64,000 nucleotides of DNA from Balamuthia mandrillaris (Eukaryota > Discosea > Longamoebia > Balamuthiidae): positions 1-64,000 of the forward strand of contig JAVKOQ010000213.1 of assembly GCA_031835245.1 (NCBI GenBank), given 5' to 3'. Position numbers and translations under genes: made by a program. The notes under the pieces were generated by a model. That model had not been told where the DNA came from, made no database searches, and saw only the letters and a list, made by a program, of their open reading frames with translations. Positions 20,091 through 32,034 of the stretch are shown here, one piece after another (positions within the stretch are counted from its first letter, which is position 1; the number at the start of each line of letters is the position of its first letter).

Positions 20091-20866
20091 ATGTGCAGGT
20101 GCGGAGGAGGTTTGTACTACTATTACCATCCCCGGTACAACCCGGGCAAGCAACCTGCCCTCCAAAGAGAACAGCAACAGAACCGCAAGGAGTGCCCTCT
20201 CCGCGGCGTCCGTGTGGAGCTGCAAATCTCCAACTTCACCGCTCAAGTTTTGTAGCTCCTCCTCTCCTTTCTCATCGGATTTTATCCCTCTCATCAAGAT
20301 GAACCGATCGTTAACTGTTGTTTTTGTAAAGGTGCAACTGCAACAACGTTTCGTCAACAACGAAGAGAACCCCATCGAGGCCGTCTATGAGTTCCTGACG
20401 GACGATCGCTCCGCCGTCTGCAGCTTTGCCGCGCAGGTCGACGGCCGCATGCTGCAGGGCCAGCTCATGGAGAAGACGAGGGCCAAGGACGAGTACGATG
20501 ACGCCATCGCCAGCGGAGGCGGGGCGTACCTCCTCAAGGAGGACAAGACCAACAAGAACTTGTTCCGCGCGAACGTGGGCAACCTCCCTCCGGGCAAGGA
20601 GTGCACGCTGTTTGTTACTTATGTTACGGTATGCTTTTGTTCCATCTTTCTTGTCGTTTCTTTCTTTCTTTCTTGTCGTTTCTTTCTTGTCGTTTCTTTC
20701 TTGTCGTTTCTTTCTTGTCGTTTCTTTCTTTCTTTATTTCTTTCTTTCTTTCTTTCTTGTCGTTTCTTTCTTTCTTTTTTTTGGTTTCTTTCTTTCTTTC
20801 TTGTCGTTTCTTTCTTTCTTTCTTTCTTGTCTTTCTTTCTTGTCGTTTCTTTCTTTCTTTCTCGTT

Positions 20867-20906
<40 letters not shown>

Positions 20907-23822
20907 TCCTTCTTTCTTTCTTCTTCCTCTCATCTCACTTTTATCTTTAGGAACTGGACTTGACGGAAGATGGGCAGCTAAAGTTCAAGCTGCCAACCAA
21001 GCAAGCTACCCAAAAAGCTGACCCCAAGCCTTCCTCCACCGCCAACAGCAACCAACCGTCATGGCTGCAACATAGCATCTTTAGACGACGAACAATGGAC
21101 CACGGTGGACACAGCACCGCCACAACCTTTACGCTTGGTGACTTTGAGCTTTCTGCTACCATTGGTAACTCTCTCTTTTGCTTCTCTTCTCTTCTTTTCT
21201 CTCTTTTGTTGTTGTCTTATCTCTCTTTCTTTTCTCTCGTATACAGAAATGACGGAAGAGATAGAATCCATTGCATGTCCTAACTATCCAAAGCTTGAAA
21301 CTCGCTTTGACAAACAAAACGAACGACAAACGAAGGCCACTCTCTCTTTGGAGGCCGACGCCTCACGACCAGACAAGGACTTTGAAGTGTTAATTGCTTT
21401 GAAGAAGCCGCTCGGATTGAGCGCCAAAGTGGCAGTCGACGAGAAAGGACACAGAGCAGCTGTCGTTGCGTTTGACCCTGTCGTTTCATTTGAGGAGGAT
21501 GAAGAGGTCTACAACGAGCTCATCTTTTTGGTAGATCGTTCTGGCAGGTTCGTTTTTCTCTTTTCCTCAAACTTTTGTTTCGTCCAACGATCCAACTAAC
21601 GCAACAACAGCATGAGAGGGAACAGCATTCGTCCAAGCCGCATCCGTGCGGTAGCTGACACTATCCAAATCTTCCTCCGCAGCATGAGCGAGGGTTCGCT
21701 CTTCAACATCATCTGCTTTGGAGACCACTTCCAGATGCTCTTTCCTTCCTCCCAAGAGTACAGCCAGGAGACAATGAGGCGCGCCAGCGAGTGGGCGGAT
21801 AGCTGGGGAGCTGACATGGGCGGCACCAATATTTTGTCCCCTCTGTTGCACGTCTTGGAGCAGCCTACTAAAGAGGGCTATCCTAGGCAACTCTTCTTGT
21901 TGACGGATGGAGAGGTAACCAACACCAACGACTGTATTAATGCTGGTATGTATTTTTTTATTCTTTTATATTTCAGGATACTAACAACCCTTTTTCTTTT
22001 CAGTAAGGGAGCACGCAGACACAACGAGAGTGTTTACGTTTGGCATTGGGGAAGATGCTTCGAGAGATCTTGTTCAAGGCATGGCGGATGCTGGCAATGG
22101 CTTCGCAGAATTCATGGACTTGAAAACCACTGAAGAAATGGACGACAAGGTACTGATTTTTTTCTTGCTTTCTGTATCTCTCTTTCTGTTCTATTTTTGG
22201 TTCCATTTCTTCTTTGACTATGGAGAAATCTCATATATTTACTGGTTGTTAAAAGGTACTGCGACAATTGGATCGTGCGATGAAACCAGCTTTAACAAAC
22301 TTAAGAGTGGATTGGGGATCAATCGCCTCCTCCTACGCTCCCTTCACTTTTCCTCCTCTCTTTGTAGGCGGCCGTCTTCTCGCCTACGCTTTCCTTCAAG
22401 AGGATCAACAACAATCCGAATCCGAAGCAACAATCACACTACATGCCGAAACCGCTTTGGGACCCTTTTCCACTTCAGTTCAACTTGATCTCTCCCAAGT
22501 GGAACAAGGAAACCGAATTCACCGTTTAGCGGCACGCGCCCTCATTCGTGATCTGCAAGACGGCAAAAGCTTCATGCACGACACAAAACAAAACGGCAGC
22601 AGCAAAGCTACCCAAGAAGTGATTAATGAAAGATGTAAAGAGGTTTCTTTGCGTTATGGCGTCATCAGCAGATTCACCGCTTTTGTGGTCACGGAAGAAC
22701 GAGAAGAGGCAACAGAAGGAACAATGGAACTTCGTCCCATTCGTGGCACCATAGCTGGAGAAAACCGATACGATCAAGATATATATCAGCCTAAAACTTA
22801 TGGTGGAATGCAACTTTTCCGCAAAACATCAGTAGGAAGAGGAGGAGCAAGACGTAAAAACGGAGGAAGAAAAGACGGAGCAAACTATCCAGTTCCACAA
22901 TCATTAGCGTCAAGTGTTAGTCGTTCTTCTTCAATTACCCCGAATGTGGTTTCGTCTGATTCTGATGACGAATATGAAGAGGAGTGTGACGAACAGTTGG
23001 ATTTGCTCGTTGAATCGTTAGCGGAAGCAGAAGGAAAATGCAAAGAGAAAGAGGAAAGGGCTCGTTCCACAGGGAAGAAAGATAAGAATAAGAAGAAGAG
23101 CAAAAAGCTGAGCAGCATCAACCAAGAAGAACAGCGCCAGCTGTTCGGAATGGCTCCTCCGCCTCCTCCTGCTGCTGCTGGCCCTCCTTCTCGAAGAATG
23201 AGTGGTGCTCCTCTCGGTCCTGGTGGTGCTCTCCCTCCTCCTCGGCCTTCATCTTCAACGTCTGTTGCGGCGCCAACTTCTTCATGTAAGTTGTTGTCGC
23301 TTTCCTCTTTTTTTTTTTTGTTTAGTGTGCTTGTTGGTTTTTTGTTGACTTGCTTTTTTTTTCTTGAACAGCGTTCCGTTCTTCTGCTTCTGCTGAAGTG
23401 AGCAGCAACGATCCACTTCGTCAGTTCATCATTATGCAAAACGCAGCTGGCCTTTGGGCTCTCTCTGACATTGCCGCTGCATTGAAAAAGTCCGAGAATG
23501 TGCTGCGTGATGCTTTGCCTCCGCTTCCTACCTCTGTTGCTCTATCTGCTGAGGTACATTTAGTTTCTTGATCCTTTTATATGTTATTTTTACTCATGTT
23601 TGCTTTTATTGCTTCTCGCTTCTTGCTTTCGCTTGTTGCGTTATTCTTCTCAAGGAGTATGAACAACTTTGGGCAACAGCAGTGGCGATAGCCTACCTCG
23701 CGAAAACCTACAAAGCGCAGCAGATCAAATGGTCGATGCCGGTGAAGAAAGCTCGTCGCGCCATCAAAAAAGCTGGTCTGGATTGTGCGCTCTTGGAGGA
23801 GGCCGCCGCCAAACTTTGCTGA
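20091..23822 (+). CDS. VIT and von Willebrand factor A domain protein (VWA5A/ITIH/vPARP-like)
   Basis: The start MCRCGGGLYYYYHPRYNPG precedes a VIT domain spread over exons: GVRVELQISNFTAQ, VQLQQRFVNNEENPIEAVYE and RAKDEYDDAIASG with LPPGKECTLFVTYVT. The vWA domain follows with ELIFLVDRSGSM, where the MIDAS DxSxS is formed across a splice, then MGGTNILSPL and QLFLLTDGEV, and GIGEDASRDLVQGMA. Metal-binding residues are complete. The C-terminal third has RYGVISRFTAFVVTEE, typical of VWA5A-like proteins, then a basic/acidic linker, a Pro-rich segment (APPPPPAAAGPP) and a helical tail ending LLEEAAAKLC. There is no signal peptide, so it is probably cytosolic. Related amoebal proteins exist, but their role is not settled. 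The second intron is a (TTTC)n tract. Confidence 0.88.
20641..20933 (+). repeat. (TTTC)n interrupted by TTGTCG, intron of the VIT-vWA gene
   Basis: TTTC units are interrupted at intervals by TTGTCG, giving TTTCTTTCTTGTCGTTTC repeats. The same compound repeat in the same sense orientation occurs in introns at 33119-33224 and 40081-40240. Confidence 0.9.
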
Positions 23823-23907
23823 AGACAGAAAAAAAAGCTGTAGCTATGCTCTTTCTTCTATTTGTTGTCTTTTTCGACTTCGCATTTTATAGATGTAATA
23901 TATACGC

Positions 23908-23924
23908 CACGTGCCCTTTATAGG
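23908..23924 (+). promoter_or_regulatory. CACGTG box and TATA-like box upstream of P1
   Basis: CACGTG (23908-23913) is followed directly by CTTTATAGG (23916-23924), about 108 bp before the ATG. The second propeller gene has the same order at almost the same distance. Confidence 0.45.
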
Positions 23925-24025
23925 TCAGGTGGTCTCTGGTCTTTGTGTGAACCGATCACTTTCATTAGTTTACCAGTCACCCTCCTCTTCAAAACCAAAT
24001 AGCACCCTCTTTCTTCCGACAGGCC

Positions 24026-25077
24026 ATGAATGCTCCTCTTCTTGTAGCTCTTCTGGTCAGCGCGGCTTTTGCGGTTGTGGGAGGAGTGGAGGGACAAGGG
24101 CTGGCTGCCGGGTGGAGCAAGGCCCACGCCGACCTGCGCAACTCCAACGTGCATCCCACCGCTGCCGGCTTGCGCTCTCTGCAACACACCGAAGTAAACC
24201 TTTTTGTCTCTCTCTGACTGTAATGCTTTTGAATAACGAAACGCTTTGTTGAACAGCTTGTGCTGCTTGAAATCATCAACGCAGTGGGACCAGCGGCTCA
24301 TGACGAACAGGGGAACAGCTTCTATGCTGGGGGAGCCACACTGTTCCACCGCGACCTTCTGAACGAAGGTGTGGCCAACGACTTCAAGTTGAAAAAGTAC
24401 TACCAGGCAGGGCACCCGGCGGTTACGGACGATGGCAAAGTGGTGCTTCTTAACATGGAGTCTTTGGAAATGGTGGACTTGGCAACAGGAGAGATGAAAC
24501 TGACTGAATGGTCCTCAAGCGGGTGGACTCTTTTCGGTTCCTCTGTTACTGTTGGTAACGCTCTGCCTCTCTGCTTGTTGTTCCTTTAAGTTTATCTTCT
24601 TGGTAATTATTTCTTGTTTGCTTATTCACCTGCTTCTTCTTCTTTGTTCTTCTCCTTTTTATGCTTCTTCTTCTTCTCCTCTCCTTTATTTGTTCTTCGT
24701 TCGTCACAACTTCCAGTGGATGGATTGATCTACGCGTTGAACTCCGACGCAGAGCTGGTTGTCTACGACTTTGAGCTGGAAGAACAGGCTCGCAACAACG
24801 CCACAGCGGAGATTTGGGGTGGAGGCAACTTTGTGGAGTTCGTGACCCCAGCCACCGATGGCAAGGGAGTCTTCTACTTTGTCACGGAGACTCCAGAGGC
24901 GGATGCCAAAGCCTTGGCCATTCGCTTTCCCGAGAATGAGGTCGTGTGGAGCAAGTCGTTGGGCGAAGGCAATCACTTCCCTTCAGTTGCGGACTATGTT
25001 GCTGGCGGCTCGCCTTCCCTGTCGGAGGATGGAAGACGTTTGTTTGTGGTATGCCTTTCTGTTGTTAACCCTCTCTC

Positions 25078-25110
<33 letters not shown>

Positions 25111-26161
25111 GTCTTACTCGTTTGTTGCTTGTACCTTGCAACCACAACCTCCACATTGGAACAACAACCACAGGTGTTCGAAAGAGGGGGCGTGATGGCA
25201 TTGAACACAGAGAATGGAGAGGTGGAATGGGCCACCTCCATCACGGACCTGCAAGAAGGAGACTATTACAATGACAAGCAAGTTCCCACCATCAGTCCCG
25301 TTGATGGGTTTGTCTTTTTCTCCCATTCTTTCTCACTCCGCTTCTCAACAAACCGTTTATTTCGTTCATGGCTTTCTTCAGTTCTATCATCACTTTCTGG
25401 CAGGAGCAGCAGTCCAAGTCTTTGGTGGTGGTGGCTCTCTCCGCAAATACTGGAGAAGAAGTGAACTTTCTTCAATTTTTGGATGGGCAGGTTGAGCCCA
25501 ACAGCTCCGAAGGCCCAGGCGTGTCCTCCGTTGACGGCGTCTTCTATGCTTGCGTTTATGGCAACGTCGTAGCTGTGGACTTGGAAAAGTTCGAGGTGCT
25601 GTGGAACTACACGATATGGAGAGACCATTCGATGGGAAGGTCCCCTTCTATTGCCGTGGATGGAGGAATCTACTCCCCGTTGGCCAGCTCTGTGTTACGT
25701 ATGATGCCTTTCTCTTTGGTTCTATTTGATGTTCTGAGTTTGTGTTTGACGATGAACTTGCAGGTTGCAAAGAAAACTACACTTTGAACGCGAATGGAGA
25801 ATGCAGCGATGAATGCGCCCATCCCAAGGCAAGATTCATCGGGAGAAACATGTGCGGCTTCGACTGCGGCACTTCCACCGCCCTTTTGCACCCTCTCCTG
25901 GCCAACGAGACCGTGTGCACAGCGTGTGAGGCCAACCAGTATTGGTCGACCGAGGAGCTGCTGTGTCTCTCCTGCCCGGAGGGAAGGAACAGCCCTGCCG
26001 GTTCTATCGGTGAAGATGCCTGCGTGGAAGAAACCAGTTCCTCGACTTCCGGGACGGAGGATGGCGCCAACAGCTCTGGCAGCTCCGCTTTGCTTCCTTC
26101 TTTCTTCCACTTGCTGGGAAGGAGCTCCTCAAAAGGCAGCCAGAGATGCTGTCCTTTTTAA
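24026..26161 (+). CDS. Propeller protein P1: secreted PQQ-like beta-propeller with Cys-rich tail
   Basis: Six exons (24026-24193, 24257-24554, 24716-25048, 25174-25307, 25382-25698, 25764-26161) give about 549 residues. The signal peptide is MNAPLLVALLVSAAFAVVGG. The body repeats a beta-propeller blade pattern seen in PQQ-like domains: VDGLIYALNSDAELVVYDFE, GGVMALNTENGEVEWATSI, VVVALSANTGEEVNFLQFL, VVAVDLEKFEVLWNYT and SIAVDGGIY. There is no dehydrogenase signature, so this is taken as a fold and not an enzyme. The last exon is Cys-rich: CKENYTLNANGECSDEC, MCGFDCG, CTACEANQYWS and CLSCPEG, like ephrin-receptor/GCC2-GCC3 modules. The end is Ser-rich, then LLPSFFHLLG and RCCPF. It is a tandem duplicate of P2, and leg genes follow on the same strand. 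A cell-surface or extracellular role is inferred. Confidence 0.75.
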
Positions 26162-26205
26162 TTCTTCACTTCAAGCTGAAGCTATAATTGGGATTCTATA
26201 TTAAT

Positions 26206-26255
26206 CACGTGGCCGCTATTCACGTGTCCCCGAAAATGGTGATCGCCTATATAGG
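26206..26255 (+). promoter_or_regulatory. Two CACGTG boxes and TATA-like box upstream of P2
   Basis: CACGTG at 26206-26211 and again at 26221-26226, then CCTATATAGG at 26246-26255, about 112 bp before the ATG at 26360. The layout matches P1, suggesting shared control by a bHLH- or bZIP-type factor. This is inference from conserved order and spacing. Confidence 0.45.
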
Positions 26256-26359
26256 TTTTTAATGAACAGGGCTACGACGCCCACCACAAGCCCACCAAAG
26301 TTCTGTCTGTCTTTCTTTCGGCAACATTCACAAACACTAGGCTCACTGCACTCTCCGTC

Positions 26360-28409
26360 ATGAAAGCAAGCTTGTTTCTCGCGATTGTCGGCGTGGTGTT
26401 TGCGGTTGTGGAAGCAGTGGAGGGACAAGAGCTGGCTGCCGGGTGGAGCAAGGCCCACGCCAACCTTCGCAACTCCAACGTGCATCCCACCGCCGTCGGC
26501 TTGCGCTCTCTGCAACACACCGAAGTGCGTATTTGACTTGTTTTGTCTTGAGAACAACCAAAACCACAACTAACAACTACCTGCATAACACAAGTGGGTG
26601 GAGCTTCTGGGCGATAATCAAAGGGACAACGGAGGAGCGGGCCATGACCAACAAGGCAACACCTTCTACACCGGCTACCGCGCCCTCTTACACCTGGACC
26701 TTCTGGCCGGAGAGGTCGCTGGCAACTTCACTTTGCCGACCCACAGTCACAAAGGACAACCCGCAGTTACGGACGACGGCAAAGTGTTGCTCCTCACTTC
26801 GCATTCTTTGGATATGGTGGACTTATCCACGGGAGAGACGAAACGGGCGGATTGGTCTGTCATTGATTGGGAACTTTCAGGCTCCTCTGTCACTGTCGGT
26901 TCGTCTTCCTCCATGTATTTTGTCTACCTGTGCTTCTTCTGTTGTTTTGGTTGTTCTTCTTCGTCCTTTTGCTTCTTCATTTGAAACACTTATAAAAAAC
27001 ATAAACTGGTCTGTTCTGTGCTCCCTTTGCCTGACCTCCTTTGGCCTTCCAGTGGATGGATTGATCTACGTGCTGAACTCCGACGCGGAGCTGGTTGTTT
27101 ACGACTTTGAGCTGGAAGAACAGGCTCGCAACAACGCCACAGCGGAGATTTGGGGTGGAGGCAACTTTGTGGAGTTCGTGACCCCAGCCACCGATGGCAA
27201 GGGAGTCTTCTACTTTGTCACGGAGACTCCAGAGGCGGATGCCAAAGCCTTGGCCATTCGCTTCCCCGAGAATGAGGTTGTGTGGAGCAGAAAGACCGGC
27301 GAAGGCAGTCCTTTTTCAGTTGCGGACTATGTTGCTGGCGGCTCGCCTTCCCTGTCGGAGGATGGAAGCCTTTTGTTTGCGGTATGCACGCTTCTGCCTT
27401 CTGTCTGTTGCCGTTCGTCCTCTGACCTAGGTGATCACCTTGTACAGGTGTTCGAAAGAGGGGGCGTGATGGCATTGAACACAGAGAATGGAGAGGTGGA
27501 ATGGGCCACCTCCATCACGGACCTGCAAGAAGGAGACTATTACAATGCCAAGCAAGTTCCCACCATCAGTCCCGTTGATGGGTTTGTCTTCATTCTATTC
27601 TCTCCTCTTATATTACTCTCTTTTCCACGTGTTCTTGTTGATAGTTTGCCTTTATTGCTTCCTCCAGTTCTATCATCACTCACTGGAGAGAGCGGACCAA
27701 CGAGTCTTTGGTGGTGGTGGCTCTCTCCGCAGAGACAGGAGAACAGGTTAACTATCTGCAAACCTTAAATGGACAGATAACAAGTTTCCCCTGGGCTCCG
27801 GGCGCCTCCTCTGTGGATGGAGTATACTATGCCTCGGTCTTTGGTCACATCGTGGCGGTGGATTTGCAAGAGTTTGAAGTGCTTTGGAACTTCACGGTGT
27901 GGAGAGATCAGGTGGAAGACCAGTCGCCTTCTATTGCTGTGGATGGAAGCGTCTATTTCCCGTTACCGGACGGCTTGTTTGTGCTACGTATGAACTCGTT
28001 TTCTTTCTTTTGTGTTTCTTCTTCATGCGAATGTTGATGTTGAATCACCCATCTTCGCCTGATAGGTTGCAAAGAAAACTATGCTTTGAACGCGAATGGA
28101 GAATGCAGCGAAGAGTGCGCCCATCCCAAGGCAAGGTTCGTTGGCAGAAACATGTGCGGTTACGATTGTGGCTCCTCCACCGCCCTTTTGCACCCTCTCC
28201 TGGCCGAACAGGCGGTGTGCCATGAATGTGAGGCCAACCAGTATTGGTCGGCCGAGGAGCTGCTGTGTCTCTCCTGTGCGGATGGATGGGGAAGCCCTGC
28301 TGGCTCCGTTGGCGAGGATGCCTGCGTGCCGGAGGATGCTTCCTCCTCGACGGAGGATGGCGCTGACTCTGGCAACTCCAATTTGCTTTCATTCTACCTC
28401 TTGTCCTGA
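26360..28409 (+). CDS. Propeller protein P2: secreted PQQ-like beta-propeller with Cys-rich tail
   Basis: Tandem paralogue of P1 with the same exon layout. The signal peptide starts MKASLFLAIVGVVFAVVEAV. The exon with VDGLIYVLNSDAELVVYDFE (from about 27053) and the exon with GGVMALNTENGEVEWATSI are almost identical to P1 at the DNA level, while exon 2 (LLGDNQRDNGGAGHDQQGN) and the later VVVALSAETGEQVNYLQTL exon differ more. The Cys-rich exon reads CKENYALNANGECSEEC, MCGYDCG, CHECEANQYWS and CLSCADG. The protein ends GNSNLLSFYLLS, shorter than P1. It is followed 250 bp later by leg gene L1. Function unknown; secretion is well supported by the leader, and a role with the leg proteins is inferred from linkage. 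Confidence 0.75.
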
Positions 28410-28465
28410 GAGAGAACGAACGGGGGTCTTCCCCCACGCCTAAAGGATCGATCGTTTGTTCATTT

Positions 28466-28560
28466 TTGATTTATCATTGGTGCTTTGATTTCGTATTTCG
28501 ATTTGATCTCCTCAGGCCTTTTCAAAGGACCAATCAACAAAGACTAATGTCGACAGGAAA
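28466..28560. promoter_or_regulatory. ATTGG/CCAAT and TGTCGACA elements upstream of L1
   Basis: TTTGATTTATCATTGGTGC followed by TTTGATTTC (28466-28495), then ACCAATCAACAAAG and TGTCGACA (GTCGAC at 28549-28554), lie about 110-200 bp before the L1 start. Similar ATTGG/CCAAT words beside GTCGAC occur at 51085-51205. Confidence 0.4.
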
Positions 28561-28662
28561 TGCGTAATTTGCTCCTCGTTCTATTTTAATTCATTCATTA
28601 TCGTTATTATAACGGTGTCTGCAGAGGTTTCCGGCCGAGATAAACGAAGACCAAAGACAAAG

Positions 28663-31600
28663 ATGAGAAGGAGGAACAGCTGCTTCTGTATGTCTTCAAA
28701 CCCCGAAATCCCCCCTTCTTCTCACGCTGTGTTGCTGCTGTTCCTCCTCCACTCCTGCCTGCTCGCCTGCTGCGTTACCAGCGCCTCCGCTTTGGCATGC
28801 GGCCAACACTCTTGGTCCACGGTGCCAACAAACCCGGCCCCGGGCGAGCCCTTCGTTCTCAACCTGGCCATTCGCGTGTGGAAGAATTCCATTCCCGACT
28901 TTGTTTGCGTTCTGACGCTTCAACCGCATCCTTATTTTGATGCCTGGGCCACCGATGGTTCGGTTTTCTTTCTCAGTTCTGTTTCAGCATCAGTTGTTCT
29001 TCTCTTCACTTACACGCTGCATCGCGTCCCCATTCTCGGCACAGAACTCTCTGTACCAACACCTCCACCCAATTTTTTTGTTAAGTGCCAAAATAACCGC
29101 TGTATGGCCGCCGGAGAGGGCGTTTTCTCTGCTCAGAAGCACTTCAACCTGCCTCTCTCAGCCGTGCAGCCATCGCCTCTCATGTACTCTCTTGCCGGCT
29201 TTAGTGGTACCGCGCAGTACAACGCTTTGGACATCAAAATAGCTCCGAGGTTCACCCTCAAGGCCAACTTCACCGCCAAGCTTCCACCAGCTTTTGTGCC
29301 TGGCCAACGAACTGTATTTTACCCTTCCTTCAACGTTTCGAGCAGCGGGCCTTCTTTGGTTAAAGCTGGCTATTGCTTGGTCTCCGTTGCACCGCTCTCC
29401 GTGTTGGATCGTGAAGCCTTGCCGCCTACTTGCGGAGATGGTCCGAACGGTACCATTCGCTGCAACTTTCAAAACAATAATTTGCCGCCTGCTACCATTG
29501 GTGTGTGCCAGACTCTTTCTTTTCCTTCTTATGCTTCTTTCTATCTCTCTCTCTTCTTCACCTTCTGCTGCTCTCTTTGTTTATAACGTTTGATGTTTTT
29601 TGTCGTTTTCAGAGAGCTTTGCTTTTAGGACGGTTCCTTTGGGTCCCTCGGCTCGAGACAAGATAACAGTGGAGGTACCATCATGCAACAACGCAGCAGG
29701 CAATGAGTTGGACCATTACTCTGCGCCCGACCCTCTGACCTCAGCGCCATCTCCAGACATTCACCTTGCTTTTTCTTTGACCAGTAGGATTGGATTTCTC
29801 TTTGTTTATTGTTTTTGAGTCTAACTGACTAACCAACAACAACCCTCAAAAGATAAATCTGGTTCCGCCATCGTGCCTGGCGAGCTGGCTGCAATCGGTT
29901 TCAACCTGTCCAACTCTGGCCAGTCCACCAGCCTCGCCACAACGATGACCTGGGATTTCCCTCCAAACCTCACCATCATCCACAATTCCTTCACTCGAAC
30001 CTATTGTTGCCTCAATGACTCTCTCAATTCACTCTCCTGCACGTTGGACGTAAAGCCAAACCAAGAGGTGGAAAGCCAAGTTTTGGTGCTTGCGGACTCC
30101 TCTTTGGCGGGCCAAGTGATGGATTTCTGGGTGGATTGCAAGGACGAGCTGAAGAAGGAGCTGCCCAAAACAAAAGGCCAGCTGCAAGTGACTCCTTTTA
30201 GCAACGACGTGTTGCTTAAAACTCAATGGCTCTCTCCTTCCAACATGTCCACTCAAAGGGTAAGCCCGGTTTTGTTTCGGTTCTTATTCTCCACCCTTCT
30301 TCGCTTTTCCTGATTCATGAATACCGTTTTGAAGGAGTACAACAAAGACTATGACTTCGCGGTAGAGGCCAAGAGTGAAGGACCGTCTTGGGCTCGCCAA
30401 GTGGGTTGCTTCTTCAACTTCACTGTCCTGCACGATGACTCCTCCCTGGCCGAAACCACGTTCTCCACTTCGTTGCCACAACAAGCATGCCTCATCCTGA
30501 CAGACACCATCGCAGCCAAGCACGTGCTCTGCCAAGTGGGAGACCTGTCCACCAGCACTTGGACATCCTTCCGCTTCGCCCTCTCCTCCAAGCAGCCCTT
30601 GGGAGCAACCAAGGTGGAGATCGGATGCCGAAGCAGCACACCCAACAACTTCCCTCTGGTCTCCTGGTCTGCTGTCTTGGGTGATGGTGGAGCAAAACCC
30701 AGCATCGATCCAGGTGCAGGAGAGACAGCCAGCCAGTTCCCAGACAACACCCCAAATCTCCAACTGGTGCCCAAGCAAGGCGCTGCCCCTCAAGAGCACC
30801 TCCGCTTGGACTTTGTGTTTCACTCCATTCGGGAGTTGGACGAGAAAGGGGAGGAGGTGAGGAAGATGAGCTTCCCTTCTTCTGGCTACCACTCCTCTTT
30901 CTTGGATGAGAGGACCATTGCCTTCCTCTGGGAGGTGGAGGCAGACGAAAAGAAGGAGGAGGAGGAGGAAGGGAGAAAGCGAGTGGAATGGACATTCACC
31001 GTGGTGGAGGAGGAGGAGAAGGAGTTTCATGTGGGGAACAGGACATTCAAGGTGGGTGCTGGGTTCACCAAATGGAGCGTGATGCTCTCTGGATGGCCTC
31101 CATCCAACCTCACTTCTCCTCCTTCGTCTTCATCTTCCTCTTCTCCTTCTGCAGAACATTGGAGAAGAGGAGGGGAAGCAAAGAAAGAGGAGAAGAGGGG
31201 AAAATGGTTGGAGATGAAGGTGAGCATGAAGAGTTTGGATGGTGGGTTGACACTCCAACACCTCAACCACTCCCTCTTGCAAGGAGGAGGTGGGACCCGA
31301 ACGAGAGGAGTGTGGAGGAGCAACCACACCCAAGTCGCTGTGGGGTTGTTGCAGGTGTGCTTGGTGGATGGCCGAGAAAGAGCAGCATTTGCCAGAGTGG
31401 AGGAGGAAGAAGCAGCAGCAGCAGCTGGGGAAGAAGGAGGGGAGGGAGAACAATGGCTGGTGATCCGAATGCCCCTTGGCCAAGACATGTTTTACGACCC
31501 GGACGTGCAAGTCTTGGTGGATGCCACGGGAGGAGGAGAGAGGGAGAGCGGGGTGAATGTGAAGCTGGTGGTGGCGGTGTCGGTGAGCGTGGGGGTGGCG

Positions 31601-31765
31601 CTCTGTGCGGTGGTTTCCGTGCTCTCCGGCGCCGTGGTCTGGCGGCGAAGAAAGGTGAGCGAGATCTCGGCCTCCATGGGCGCCGTCAACTTCTCGGGTG
31701 AGGAGTTTTCGATGGAAGGAGGAGCAGAGTATGCTCCTCTTTTGGAGGCCCACGGCGAGTATTGA
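28663..31765 (+). CDS. Leg protein L1: type I membrane glycoprotein
   Basis: Starts MRRRNSCFCM (ATG 28663; a second ATG at 28690 fits better as the signal-peptide start, with LLLFLLHSCLLACC). Exon 1 has ACGQHSWSTVPTNPAPGEPF, conserved in L2 and L3. Two modules follow: SSSGPSLVKAGYCLVSVAPL with CGDGPNGTIRCNF, then SNSGQSTSLATTMTWDFP. A long exon (from about 30336) carries PSWARQVGCFFNFTV, CLILTDTIAAKHVLCQVGDL, SQFPDNTPNLQLVPKQG, an acidic and Ser-rich variable linker and MFYDPDVQVLVDA. The membrane segment is VKLVVAVSVSVGVALCAVVS, then WRRRK, SASMGAVNFSGEE and EYAPLLEAHGEY. EYAPLL fits an acidic dileucine sorting signal (E-x3-L-L). The exon from about 30360 to 31060 is nearly identical to L3 in DNA, unlike the flanks. 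Adhesion or receptor role inferred; no family recognised. Confidence 0.72.
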
Positions 31766-31869
31766 ACCAACGCAACACATTAAGTGTCGCTTTTTTCTGT
31801 TCTCTCTCTGTTTCTTCTTGTAGTTGTTGGTGTATAGTAACGAAAGAAATGGCTCACTATCTCTCCTGT

Positions 31870-31875
31870 TGACGA

Positions 31876-31920
<45 letters not shown>
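31870..31920. repeat. GA microsatellite between L1 and L2
   Basis: GAGAGA run in the 270-bp gap upstream of L2. It is one of the few purine-sense runs next to plus-strand genes. No other feature is visible in this gap. Confidence 0.8.
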
Positions 31921-31921
<1 letters not shown>

Positions 31922-32034
31922 TCTCTCCGCCACCAAAGGTGGTCCTAGCCCTTGCCGATAAATGATGAAGTTCACACTTTGCTTCCGGTCAACCATATTT
32001 GAACGAAACAAACGATAACGAACAGTGGGTGCCA

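Noticed and set aside
20641-20933. Direct-repeat array as CRISPR
   Set aside because: It is a TTTC microsatellite inside an intron with no unique spacers, in a eukaryotic genome.
24026-28409. P1/P2 as PQQ-dependent dehydrogenases
   Set aside because: No cofactor-binding or catalytic residues are visible. The blade repeat alone does not indicate an enzyme.
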